This document shows positions 1 to 4,700 of a DNA stretch of 6,013 nucleotides, piece after piece. The stretch is from Nitriliruptoraceae bacterium (GTDB lineage Bacteria; Actinomycetota; Nitriliruptoria; Nitriliruptorales; Nitriliruptoraceae): positions 1-6,013 of the forward strand of contig SLLJ01000248.1 of the NCBI GenBank assembly GCA_007134165.1. Reading direction: 5' to 3'. Below the pieces are notes generated by a model. The model had not been told where the DNA came from. It saw only the letters and a list, made by a program, of their open reading frames with translations, and searched no databases. Numbering within the stretch: position 1 is the stretch's first letter; the number at the start of each line of letters is the position of its first letter. A program made the translations under genes and the position numbers.

Positions 1-211
1 GGGGGACCCAGGTGGCCACGAGGTCCTCCCCGCCGTTCTCGGCGTCCTCGTCGACGAAGCTCTTGAGGTGCAGTCCGTCGGGGTTCTCCGCCCCGCACCC
101 AAAGCAGCGGTTGCCGGGCCAATAGCGGTCCTGCAGGGCCTCGCCGGTGACCGGGTCGGTTGCCGGGTCGGTCACCGGGTCGGTCGCCGGGCTCCTCGCA
201 TGCTCGCTCAT
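1..211 (-). CDS. PaaI/hotdog-fold thioesterase family protein, N-terminal part (runs off the window)
   Basis: Only the first 70 codons lie in the window; the gene continues past base 1. Seen: residues 29-50 contain RYWPGNRCFGCGAENPDGL followed by HLK. The pattern NxCFGCGxxNPxGLxLK, with Cys36 and Cys39, is the N-terminal signature I associate with PaaI-type hotdog thioesterases, which hydrolyse acyl-CoA thioesters in the cytoplasm. The catalytic part of the fold is outside the window, so substrate and activity cannot be judged. The ATG at 211 is chosen because a GAGAGG Shine-Dalgarno (222-217) precedes it by 5 nt. Residues 10-22 are a low-complexity Thr-Asp-Pro repeat before the conserved part, an unusual extension. 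The gene is divergent from betA across 419 bp. The family call rests on one motif block. Confidence 0.72.
   Translation of the reverse strand, partial: MSEHARSPATDPVTDPATDPVTGEALQDRYWPGNRCFGCGAENPDGLHLKSFVDEDAENGGEDLVATWVP
147..194 (-). repeat. 12-bp tandem repeat coding Thr-Asp-Pro-Val/Ala in the thioesterase N-terminus
   Basis: Four contiguous 12-bp units (147-158, 159-170, 171-182, 183-194) read gtgaccgggtcg, gttgccgggtcg, gtcaccgggtcg and gtcgccgggctc on the plus strand. In the minus-strand gene they encode TDPV, TDPA, TDPV and a degenerate first unit. The unit length is a multiple of three, so copy-number change would keep the reading frame. Confidence 0.85.
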
Positions 212-230
212 CCTCACCTCTCACCTCTCA
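212..230 (-). promoter_or_regulatory. Ribosome binding site of the thioesterase gene, built from a 7-bp repeat
   Basis: On the minus strand the bases just before the ATG read TGAGAGG TGAGAGG TGAGG, a 7-bp unit repeated 2.7 times. The second unit gives a GAGAGG Shine-Dalgarno 5 nt from the ATG, and the other copies offer overlapping alternatives. This supports the start at 211. Confidence 0.65.
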
Positions 231-247
231 GGCTGACCGATCAGCCT
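230..247. promoter_or_regulatory. Operator-like 18-bp palindrome in the thioesterase promoter region
   Basis: The sequence AGGCTGACCGATCAGCCT pairs at 8 of 9 symmetric positions; only 237/240 mismatch. On the minus strand a TANNNT hexamer, TAGGCT (248-243), overlaps one arm and could be a -10 element giving a start near 236 and a ~25-nt leader. Size, symmetry and position resemble binding sites of dimeric helix-turn-helix repressors such as TetR-type proteins. No regulator gene is in the window, so the role is inferred. Confidence 0.35.
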
Positions 248-276
248 ACGGGCTCGGTCGCGCGTGTCCGGGCCCC

Positions 277-419
277 CGCGGGCGCCCTTTCCTTCCTCGA
301 GCGCCCTTGACCTCCCCGCGAGCGCCCTTGGCCTCCCCGCGAGCGCCCTTGCCCCCTTCCGCGGGCGCCATTTCCTTCCGCGAGCGCCTTGCCCCCTTCC
401 GCGAGCGCTTGGCGCTCGG
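277..419. repeat. Degenerate tandem array, about seven units of 19-22 bp
   Basis: Units begin at about 277, 297, 317, 338, 360, 379 and 400. The best-conserved core is CGCGAGCGCCCTTG, followed by a pyrimidine-rich tail such as gcctccc or cccccttc. Units 3 and 4 agree closely; units 1 and 5 share CGCGGGCGCC followed by ttccttc; the first and last are more diverged. Unit lengths vary by non-multiples of three and there are no unique spacers, so this is neither coding repeat nor CRISPR. Function is unknown. Confidence 0.7.
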
Positions 420-426
420 ACCTCAA

Positions 427-478
427 GGTTGTGTCCTGCAGTTCAAGGCCTGCAGGCCTCCAACTGCAGGACACAACC
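427..478. repeat. 52-bp near-perfect palindrome (extragenic inverted repeat)
   Basis: The left outer arm GGTTGTGTCCTGCAGTT (427-443) is exactly complementary to the right outer arm (462-478). The centre AGGCCTGCAGGCCT (446-459) is itself a perfect palindrome on the same axis. Only pairs 444/461 and 445/460 fail, so 24 of 26 pairs match. Transcribed from either strand it would form a long, almost loopless hairpin; as DNA it could form a cruciform. No T-run follows on either strand and it lies between divergent genes, so a simple terminator role is not favoured. It could be a repetitive extragenic palindrome, a mobile-element remnant or a large regulatory site. Confidence 0.85.
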
Positions 479-504
479 GGGCGGGGAGCCGGAAGGGGGT
501 GGCC
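478..504 (+). repeat. 27-bp direct repeat, copy 1
   Basis: Bases 478-504, starting CGGGCGGGGAGCC and ending GGGGGTGGCC, recur identically at 540-566, a 62-bp offset. The copy begins at the last base of the 52-bp palindrome. It is G-rich on the plus strand, with several runs of three or more G. Confidence 0.85.
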
Positions 505-507
505 GGA

Positions 508-526
508 GCGGGCCGGAGCGGCCCGC
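508..526. repeat. GC-rich hairpin between the 27-bp repeats
   Basis: GCGGGCC (508-514) and GGCCCGC (520-526) are perfectly complementary around a 5-nt loop. In such GC-rich DNA a 7-bp stem can arise by chance, so significance is modest. Confidence 0.4.
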
Positions 527-539
527 AGCGGCCCGGGGT

Positions 540-566
540 CGGGCGGGGAGCCGGAAGGGGGTGGCC
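540..566 (+). repeat. 27-bp direct repeat, copy 2
   Basis: This is an exact second copy of bases 478-504, ending 64 bp before the betA start codon. It could reflect segment duplication or a pair of protein-binding sites. Confidence 0.85.
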
Positions 567-619
567 ACGGGGCCGGCGTGGCGCGAGTACCGTCATCAGG
601 GGCCTCATCCGCGATCGGC

Positions 620-625
620 GAGGAG
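620..625 (+). promoter_or_regulatory. Ribosome binding site of betA
   Basis: GAGGAG lies 5 nt before the ATG at 631 and decides the start. The same frame stays open upstream to 160, but that extension runs through the palindrome and tandem repeats. Confidence 0.7.
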
Positions 626-630
626 CCGCG

Positions 631-2298
631 ATGTTCGACGAACGCTACGACGTGGTCATCGTGGGCGGCGGATCGGCGGGCAGCGTGCTCGCCAACCGGC
701 TCAGCGAAGATCCCGACCGCAGCGTGCTGGTGCTCGAGGCTGGCCGTTCGGATCCGTGGTGGGACGTGCTGGTGCACATGCCGGCCGCACTGGTCTTCCC
801 CAGCGGCAACCCCCTCTACGACTGGCGGTATGCCTCCGAGCCCGAGCCCAACCTGCATGGCCGGCGCGTCGCCCACGCCCGGGGCAAGCTGCTGGGAGGC
901 TCGTCGAGCATCAACGGGATGATCTTCCAGCGGGGCAACCCACTGGATTACGAGCGGTGGGCGCAGGCGCCGGGCATGGAGCACTGGGACCACGCCCACT
1001 GCCTGCCCTACTTCAAGCGCATGGAGACCTGTCTGGCCGGCGCGGATGCCTTCCGCGGCGGCGACGGCCCACTGGTGCTCGAACGAGGCCCGGCCACCAA
1101 CCCGCTGTTCGAGGCCTTCTTCGAGGCGGCCGTCCAGGCCGGCTACCGCCGCACCGACGACGTCAATGGCGAGCGGCAGGAGGGTTTCGGGCCCTTCGAT
1201 CGCAACGTGCACCGCGGCCGGCGCCTGTCGGCCTCCCAGGCCTACCTGCGTCCGGTCGCCGACCGGCCCAACCTCACGGTGCTCACCCGGGCGATGGCGG
1301 CCCGCGTGGTGTTCGAGGGCACCAGAGTCCGAGGGGTGGACGTGATCCGGGGCGGTCGGCTGCGGCGGGTCCTCGCCGGCGAGGTGATCCTGGCCGGCGG
1401 TGCGATCAACAGCCCCGCGCTGCTGCAGCTTTCGGGCGTTGGGGACGCCGACCATCTGCGCCGGGTCGGCGTGCGTCCGGTGACCCACCTGCCCGGGGTC
1501 GGCCAGAACCTCCAGGACCACCTCGAGGTCTACCTCCAGCACGCCTGCACCCAGCCGGTGTCGATCGCGCCAGGACTCGACTGGTGGCGCCGCCCGCTGG
1601 TCGGAGCGCAGTGGCTGCTGTTCAAGCGCGGGCTCGGTGCCTCCAACCACTTCGAAGGCGGCGGGTTCGCACGGTCCAACCCGGAGGTGGGTGAGCCCAA
1701 CCTGATGTTCCACTTCCTGCCGATCGCGGTGCGCTACGACGGCACGGCTCCCACCCGCGGTCATGGCTACCAGGTCCACGTCGGCCCGATGCTCTCGGAC
1801 GTGCGGGGCACGGTGCGCATCCGCTCGCGCGATCCGCGGGTGGCCCCGGAGTTGCGCTTCAACTACCTGTCCACGCCCGACGACCGACGTCAGTGGGTCG
1901 AGGCGATCCACGTCGCCCGCGACATCCTCGGCCAGCCGGCGCTCGCGCCCTTCGACGGTGGCGAACTCTCGCCCGGTCCCGAGGTGCGCACCGACGAACA
2001 GATCCTGGACTGGGTCGCCCGTGACGCGGAGACCGCGCTGCACCCCTCGTGCAGCGCACGGATGGGCGCCGACGACCTCGCGGTCGTGGATCCCGACGGC
2101 CTCGCGGTGCATGGTGTAGAGGGCCTGCGGGTCGTGGACGCCTCGGTGATGCCCGACATCACCAATGCCAACATCTACGCGCCGGTCATGATGATCGCCG
2201 AGAAGGCCGCGGACCGCATCCGCGGGCTCGATCCGCTCCCTCCCGAGCCGGTGGCCTTCCACCGGCACCGTCCCGTGTCCGAGGAGTCGTCCGCATGA
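631..2298 (+). CDS. betA: Choline dehydrogenase, FAD-dependent GMC oxidoreductase
   Basis: The protein has 555 residues, matching the usual BetA length of about 556. BetA oxidises choline to betaine aldehyde (and further to glycine betaine) with FAD, typically membrane-associated and passing electrons to the respiratory chain. Seen: the Rossmann dinucleotide motif GGGSAG at residues 12-17 and the ribose-binding Glu36 in LVLEAG; the GMC signature GKLLGGSSSINGM near 88-100; PNLTV, then AGGAINSPALLQLSGVG in the middle; LPGVGQNLQDHLE; GASNHFEGGGF in the substrate domain; and AETALHPSCSARMG with catalytic His471, plus NIYAPVMMIAEKAADRI with Asn514. His471/Asn514 correspond to the His/Asn pair of choline oxidase. 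Similarity to E. coli BetA, recalled from memory, is high over the whole length. The stop overlaps the next start (ATGA), so the two genes are probably co-translated. No betB, betI or transporter is in the window. Other GMC alcohol dehydrogenases are a less likely alternative. Confidence 0.9.
   Translation: MFDERYDVVIVGGGSAGSVLANRLSEDPDRSVLVLEAGRSDPWWDVLVHMPAALVFPSGNPLYDWRYASEPEPNLHGRRVAHARGKLLGGSSSINGMIFQRGNPLDYERWAQAPGMEHWDHAHCLPYFKRMETCLAGADAFRGGDGPLVLERGPATNPLFEAFFEAAVQAGYRRTDDVNGERQEGFGPFDRNVHRGRRLSASQAYLRPVADRPNLTVLTRAMAARVVFEGTRVRGVDVIRGGRLRRVLAGEVILAGGAINSPALLQLSGVGDADHLRRVGVRPVTHLPGVGQNLQDHLEVYLQHACTQPVSIAPGLDWWRRPLVGAQWLLFKRGLGASNHFEGGGFARSNPEVGEPNLMFHFLPIAVRYDGTAPTRGHGYQVHVGPMLSDVRGTVRIRSRDPRVAPELRFNYLSTPDDRRQWVEAIHVARDILGQPALAPFDGGELSPGPEVRTDEQILDWVARDAETALHPSCSARMGADDLAVVDPDGLAVHGVEGLRVVDASVMPDITNANIYAPVMMIAEKAADRIRGLDPLPPEPVAFHRHRPVSEESSA
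2281..2286 (+). promoter_or_regulatory. Ribosome binding site of the flavodoxin-like gene, inside betA
   Basis: GAGGAG lies 8 nt before the ATG at 2295, within the last codons of betA. It fixes the downstream start and supports translational coupling. Confidence 0.65.
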
Positions 2299-2843
2299 GC
2301 CAGCCCCGCGTGCTCGTCGTCTACCACAGCGTCGAGGGTCAGACCGCCCGGATCGCTTCGCGCATCGTGGAGGTGCTCGCCGCGCAGGATCTCGAGGTCG
2401 AGGCCGCCGAGGCCGCCTCGGCGCCGGGTCCCGACGGGTTCGCCGGGGTGATCGCCGGCGGCTCGATCCACGCCGGGCAGCACAGCCGCCAGCTCACCGC
2501 CTACCTCACCGAGCACGCCGAAGCGCTCAACGCCCTGCCGACCGCGCTGTTCCAGGTCAGCCTGACCTCGGCCGACGAGACGCCCGAAAAGCAGGCCGAG
2601 GCCGGGCAGTACGTGGCCAACCTGCTCGCCGCGACCGGCTTCGACCCCGACATCGTGGCCCGGTTCGCGGGCGCGCTCGCCTACACCCGCTACGGGTTCT
2701 TCAAGCGCAAGCTGATGGTCAAGATCGCCGGTCGGGACAGCGGCGCCACCGACACCTCGCGCGACCACGACTACACCGACTGGGAGGCCGTCGAGTTGTT
2801 CGCGCGCGACGTCGCCGCCTATGTGCTGGCCGGTCCCGACTGA
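2295..2843 (+). CDS. HemG-like flavodoxin-fold protein (menaquinone-dependent protoporphyrinogen oxidase family)
   Basis: A 182-residue cytoplasmic or membrane-peripheral FMN-binding protein. Seen: an N-terminal flavodoxin strand (VLVVYHS) leading into the FMN-phosphate loop HSVEGQT (residues 11-17), where E. coli HemG as I recall it has STRDGQT; a second loop GGSIHAGQHS (55-64); a HemG-like block AGALAYTRYGFFKRKLMVK (125-143) that matches the long inserted loop typical of HemG; and SGATDTSRDHDYTDW (149-163), close to the HemG C-terminal signature. HemG oxidises protoporphyrinogen IX in haem synthesis using menaquinone. No haem gene is nearby, and the family also contains flavodoxins of other function, so I leave the symbol empty. 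The gene starts in the betA stop (ATGA) with its own RBS, indicating an operon. Its 3' end overlaps the opposite-strand DoxX gene by 25 bp. Confidence 0.8.
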   Translation: MSQPRVLVVYHSVEGQTARIASRIVEVLAAQDLEVEAAEAASAPGPDGFAGVIAGGSIHAGQHSRQLTAYLTEHAEALNALPTALFQVSLTSADETPEKQAEAGQYVANLLAATGFDPDIVARFAGALAYTRYGFFKRKLMVKIAGRDSGATDTSRDHDYTDWEAVELFARDVAAYVLAGPD

Positions 2844-3280
2844 GCGTCGGACTCCGGGGCGGCGCGCGGCCGTGGCCAGGCCCCCGTCGCCCACAGCGCC
2901 CAGACGATCAGCACCGGCTGCAACGCCAGCCGGGACCAGCGCGCGGTCGGGGAGTCCAGGCCGAAGGCCGCGGTGTCGGTGATCGCCTGGTGCACGTTGC
3001 CCGGGAAGATCACCACGAAGAACGCGGCCACCACCCAACCCACCTCGCGGCGCCACCCCGGTAGGGTGACCAGCGCCAGGCCCAAGGCGATCTCCACCGC
3101 GCCGCTGACCTGCACGATCAGGGTGCGGGCGGGCAGCCAGGTCGGCGTCTGGGCCAGGAAGGTTTCGGTCGCGACGAAGTGGCCGATGCCCGCGGTGACC
3201 AGGAACACCGCGAGCAGCAGGCGCGCCAGGGTGCGCGCCGGTGAGGTGGCGGGGGCGGCTGCGGAGGTGGGGTTGGCCAT
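2819..3280 (-). CDS. DoxX-like integral membrane protein
   Basis: A 153-residue membrane protein with four predicted hydrophobic segments: about 17-35 (ARLLLAVFLVTAGIGHFV), 52-73, 79-97 (VGWVVAAFFVVIFPGN) and 116-134. Seen: AGIGHFVATETFLAQTPTWL followed by a second helix with SGAVEIALGLAL, then FPGNVHQAI and LALQPVLIVWALW. This order of helices and the GIxHF...P.WLP / SGxxEIxxGL / FPxN pattern is what I know from the DoxX-like family. The biochemical role of these small proteins is poorly defined; some members are linked to redox or thiosulfate metabolism. The ATG at 3280 has only a distant GAGG (about 13 nt), so expression may depend on the upstream YbaK-like gene, 44 nt away on the same strand. 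The charged, Pro-rich tail after residue 135 overlaps the flavodoxin gene. Confidence 0.75.
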   Translation of the reverse strand: MANPTSAAAPATSPARTLARLLLAVFLVTAGIGHFVATETFLAQTPTWLPARTLIVQVSGAVEIALGLALVTLPGWRREVGWVVAAFFVVIFPGNVHQAITDTAAFGLDSPTARWSRLALQPVLIVWALWATGAWPRPRAAPESDAQSGPAST

Positions 3281-3324
3281 GGTGACCGACGGTACCTCGC
3301 TCTGGCCGTTGCCCGGGAGGGCGC

Positions 3325-3795
3325 TCAGGTGGGCCCGGAGCCCACGTCGACGATCTCGGGGCCGACCACGCGCACGTAGTCGTTGACGGCGAGCACGATC
3401 GACTGCGTGTGCGACCCGTCGCGGCACACCATGCGTTCGCGGGCGCGCAGTTGCTCGTCGAGGAACACCGGCACCCCGTACAGCTGCCCGAACGGCGGTT
3501 CGGCGCCGGGCTCGCAGTCTGCGAACACCGACACGAACTCGACCTCGCTGGCCAACCGGACCTCGTTGTCGCCAAGCACGTGCGCGGCACGTTCGAGGTC
3601 CACGGTCACCGGGGCGGGCACGACCATCATCGCGAGCTGCCCGCCGACCGACAGCAGCACGGTCTTGGCCACCTCCCACCCGCTGGTGTGCTCGGCGGCG
3701 GCCAGCCGCTGGGCGGTCACCGCCCGGTCGTGGTCGTGGGTCTCGTAGGTCACGCCGTGCTCGTCGAGCAGGGCATGGACGGCATTGACGGTCAT
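3325..3795 (-). CDS. YbaK/EbsC-type aminoacyl-tRNA deacylase
   Basis: A 156-residue single-domain protein of the YbaK/prolyl-tRNA-synthetase-associated family. Members hydrolyse mischarged tRNAs such as Cys-tRNA(Pro) or Ala-tRNA(Pro) in the cytoplasm. Seen: the N-terminal helix with HGVTYETHDHD (13-23); AKTVLL with the conserved Lys44; the strand AMMVVPAPVTVDLERA; and the family's GxxPPFG loop as GAEPPFG (97-103), followed by YGVPVFLDEQL and CRDGSHTQSIVL. The length fits a stand-alone editing domain. The ATG at 3795 is chosen over upstream in-frame codons because AAGGAG lies 6 nt before it. Which tRNA is edited cannot be told; this branch resembles generic YbaK-domain proteins rather than E. 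coli YbaK itself. It sits between the Mut7-C gene (77 nt upstream) and the DoxX-like gene. Confidence 0.83.
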   Translation of the reverse strand: MTVNAVHALLDEHGVTYETHDHDRAVTAQRLAAAEHTSGWEVAKTVLLSVGGQLAMMVVPAPVTVDLERAAHVLGDNEVRLASEVEFVSVFADCEPGAEPPFGQLYGVPVFLDEQLRARERMVCRDGSHTQSIVLAVNDYVRVVGPEIVDVGSGPT

Positions 3796-3801
3796 GACGG
3801 G

Positions 3802-3807
3802 CTCCTT
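3802..3807 (-). promoter_or_regulatory. Ribosome binding site of the YbaK-like gene
   Basis: AAGGAG on the minus strand lies 6 nt from the ATG at 3795. It is the strongest Shine-Dalgarno in the window and rules against the longer in-frame start. Confidence 0.75.
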
Positions 3808-3872
3808 GGTCCGGACCGTTCCCCCGGGACGGCGTCGTCTGCCCTCGATGCTGACGGTCGGGCGGCGACCGG

Positions 3873-4634
3873 TCAAGGACCCTGGTCCCTACCGCCCGCC
3901 CGGACCCGCGTGAGCAGGTCCTGCAGCGCGTCGTGGTGGGACCCCGGCCAGAACACCTGCCCACAGCCGCGGCAGCGCGCGAACACGTCGAAGGCGCGCA
4001 GGCTGCGGGGCGGCACCACCTCGGCGACCTCGTCGGGGCCGACCGCTTCGAGCCGCGCGTTGCACGGCACGCACCGGCTGCCCGGGTCGAGGTGGCGGGC
4101 CAACCCGTAGCGGTCCGCCACCTCCAGGGTCTGCTCGTCGGGGTCGTCGGCGCGGGGTAGGTAACCGTGCGCCACGATGCGTCGGCGCAGTAGTCCGCGG
4201 TCGCGGGTCAGCAGGATGCGGGCCTGGTCGACGGCCACCGCGGCGAGCTCGGCGTCGTCGGCGTTCTGCGCGTACCAGCAGTCCATGCCCAACCAGCGCA
4301 GCCGTCGGGCGAGCGCTCCGAGGTGGACGTCGAGCACGAAGCGGGTCGGGTCGTTCGGCGCTGGCACGAGCGTGGCCGCAGCCGGTAGGGGCAGGGTTCG
4401 CCAGGGCGGGAACACGGCCAGGCGACGATCGCGACCGTCATCGGCGGGGCCGCCGACCCGGTGATCGAAGCCGACCGGCACCTCGTCGAGCAGCAGCAGC
4501 CCCACCTCCGGGTGAGGGACCCCCAGCGACTCGACGACGTCCTTGACCGAGCGCAGCGGCCCGTCGGGCAGCGTCAGCTCCCGATCTCGGGACAACTCCA
4601 CGAGTTCGGCGTAGAAGCGCACGGTCAGGCCCAT
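3873..4634 (-). CDS. Mut7-C RNase-domain protein with N-terminal ubiquitin-like (ThiS/MoaD-type) domain
   Basis: A 253-residue two-domain protein. Residues 1 to about 85 (GLTVRFYAELVELSRDREL, ESLGVPHPEVGLLLL, LAVFPPWRTL) look like the beta-grasp Ub-Mut7-C domain. Residues about 98-245 are the Mut7-C PIN-like domain: FVLDVHLGALARRLRWLGMD with Asp102, NADDAEL with Asp126/127, and ILLTRDRGLL with Asp145 are the expected acidic metal-binding residues. A zinc-ribbon-like C-terminus has Cys188/Cys191 (CVPC) and Cys221/Cys224 (CRGC). The domain is predicted to be a ribonuclease; the RNA substrate of bacterial members is not established to my knowledge. The ATG at 4634 has no Shine-Dalgarno, but a TACCCT hexamer lies 7 nt before it, suggesting a leaderless mRNA. 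It is first in a possible operon with the YbaK- and DoxX-like genes and divergent from the protease gene. Confidence 0.85.
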   Translation of the reverse strand: MGLTVRFYAELVELSRDRELTLPDGPLRSVKDVVESLGVPHPEVGLLLLDEVPVGFDHRVGGPADDGRDRRLAVFPPWRTLPLPAAATLVPAPNDPTRFVLDVHLGALARRLRWLGMDCWYAQNADDAELAAVAVDQARILLTRDRGLLRRRIVAHGYLPRADDPDEQTLEVADRYGLARHLDPGSRCVPCNARLEAVGPDEVAEVVPPRSLRAFDVFARCRGCGQVFWPGSHHDALQDLLTRVRAGGRDQGP

Positions 4635-4641
4635 CCGCGCA

Positions 4642-4647
4642 AGGGTA
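4642..4647 (-). promoter_or_regulatory. Candidate leaderless -10 element of the Mut7-C gene
   Basis: TACCCT on the minus strand fits TANNNT and ends 7 nt before the ATG, so transcription would begin at or next to the start codon. No clear -35 is visible. Absence of any Shine-Dalgarno supports the reading. Confidence 0.35.
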
Positions 4648-4686
4648 GGCGGTGGGGACGTTCGGCCCTGCTCGGCGGAGCGGTCT

Positions 4687-4692
4687 GGAGGG
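4687..4692 (+). promoter_or_regulatory. Ribosome binding site supporting the GTG start of the protease
   Basis: GGAGGG lies 8 nt before GTG 4701. It is the only good Shine-Dalgarno in the 66-bp gap between the divergent genes on this strand. Confidence 0.55.
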
Positions 4693-4700
4693 TCGAGGCC

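Larger units (their letters stand above)
212..630. other. Divergent intergenic region between thioesterase and betA, rich in repeats
   Basis: I assign no protein gene here. Open frames cross the region in several phases, but they only reflect the high GC content and translate to Pro/Arg/Ala-rich repeat sequence. From left to right it holds the thioesterase RBS, an operator-like palindrome (230-247), a degenerate tandem array (277-419), a 52-bp palindrome (427-478), a duplicated 27-bp segment (478-504 and 540-566) around a GC-rich hairpin (508-526), a weak promoter-like TACCGT (588-593) and the betA RBS (620-625). Confidence 0.7.

Noticed and set aside
427..478. Rho-independent terminator
   Set aside because: No T-run follows on either strand and both flanking genes are transcribed away from it.
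277..566. CRISPR array
   Set aside because: Repeats are short, degenerate and directly abutting, without unique spacers of constant length, and no cas gene is present.
160..630. N-terminal extension of BetA by 157 residues from an in-frame ATG at 160
   Set aside because: The extension translates through the tandem array and palindrome into Pro/Arg/Ala-rich sequence with no BetA counterpart, while a good RBS precedes ATG 631 and gives the standard length.
241..2268. Long open frame antisense to betA (675 codons)
   Set aside because: It is a shadow frame caused by high-GC codon bias. Its translation is rich in His/Arg/Gly with no recognisable motif, and the opposite strand encodes an unmistakable BetA.
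3062..3067. TAGGGT hexamer as a plus-strand promoter
   Set aside because: It lies inside the DoxX-like coding sequence with no plus-strand gene starting nearby.
2175..3590. Long minus-strand open frame spanning the flavodoxin, DoxX and YbaK-like genes
   Set aside because: It is out of frame with three recognisable proteins and shows no domain of its own.
3808..3817. Palindrome GGTCCGGACC upstream of the YbaK-like RBS as an operator
   Set aside because: A 10-bp palindrome of this composition is common by chance in such GC-rich DNA, and no promoter clearly overlaps it.
3871..3876. TTGACC as a -35 element for a separate YbaK promoter
   Set aside because: It overlaps the Mut7-C stop codon, and the hexamer 17 bp downstream (CAGCAT) is a poor -10, so it is too weak to annotate.
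4461..4700. Protease start at the ATG at 4461
   Set aside because: That stretch is antisense to the Ub-like domain of the Mut7-C gene and its translation has no protease-like or signal-peptide character.
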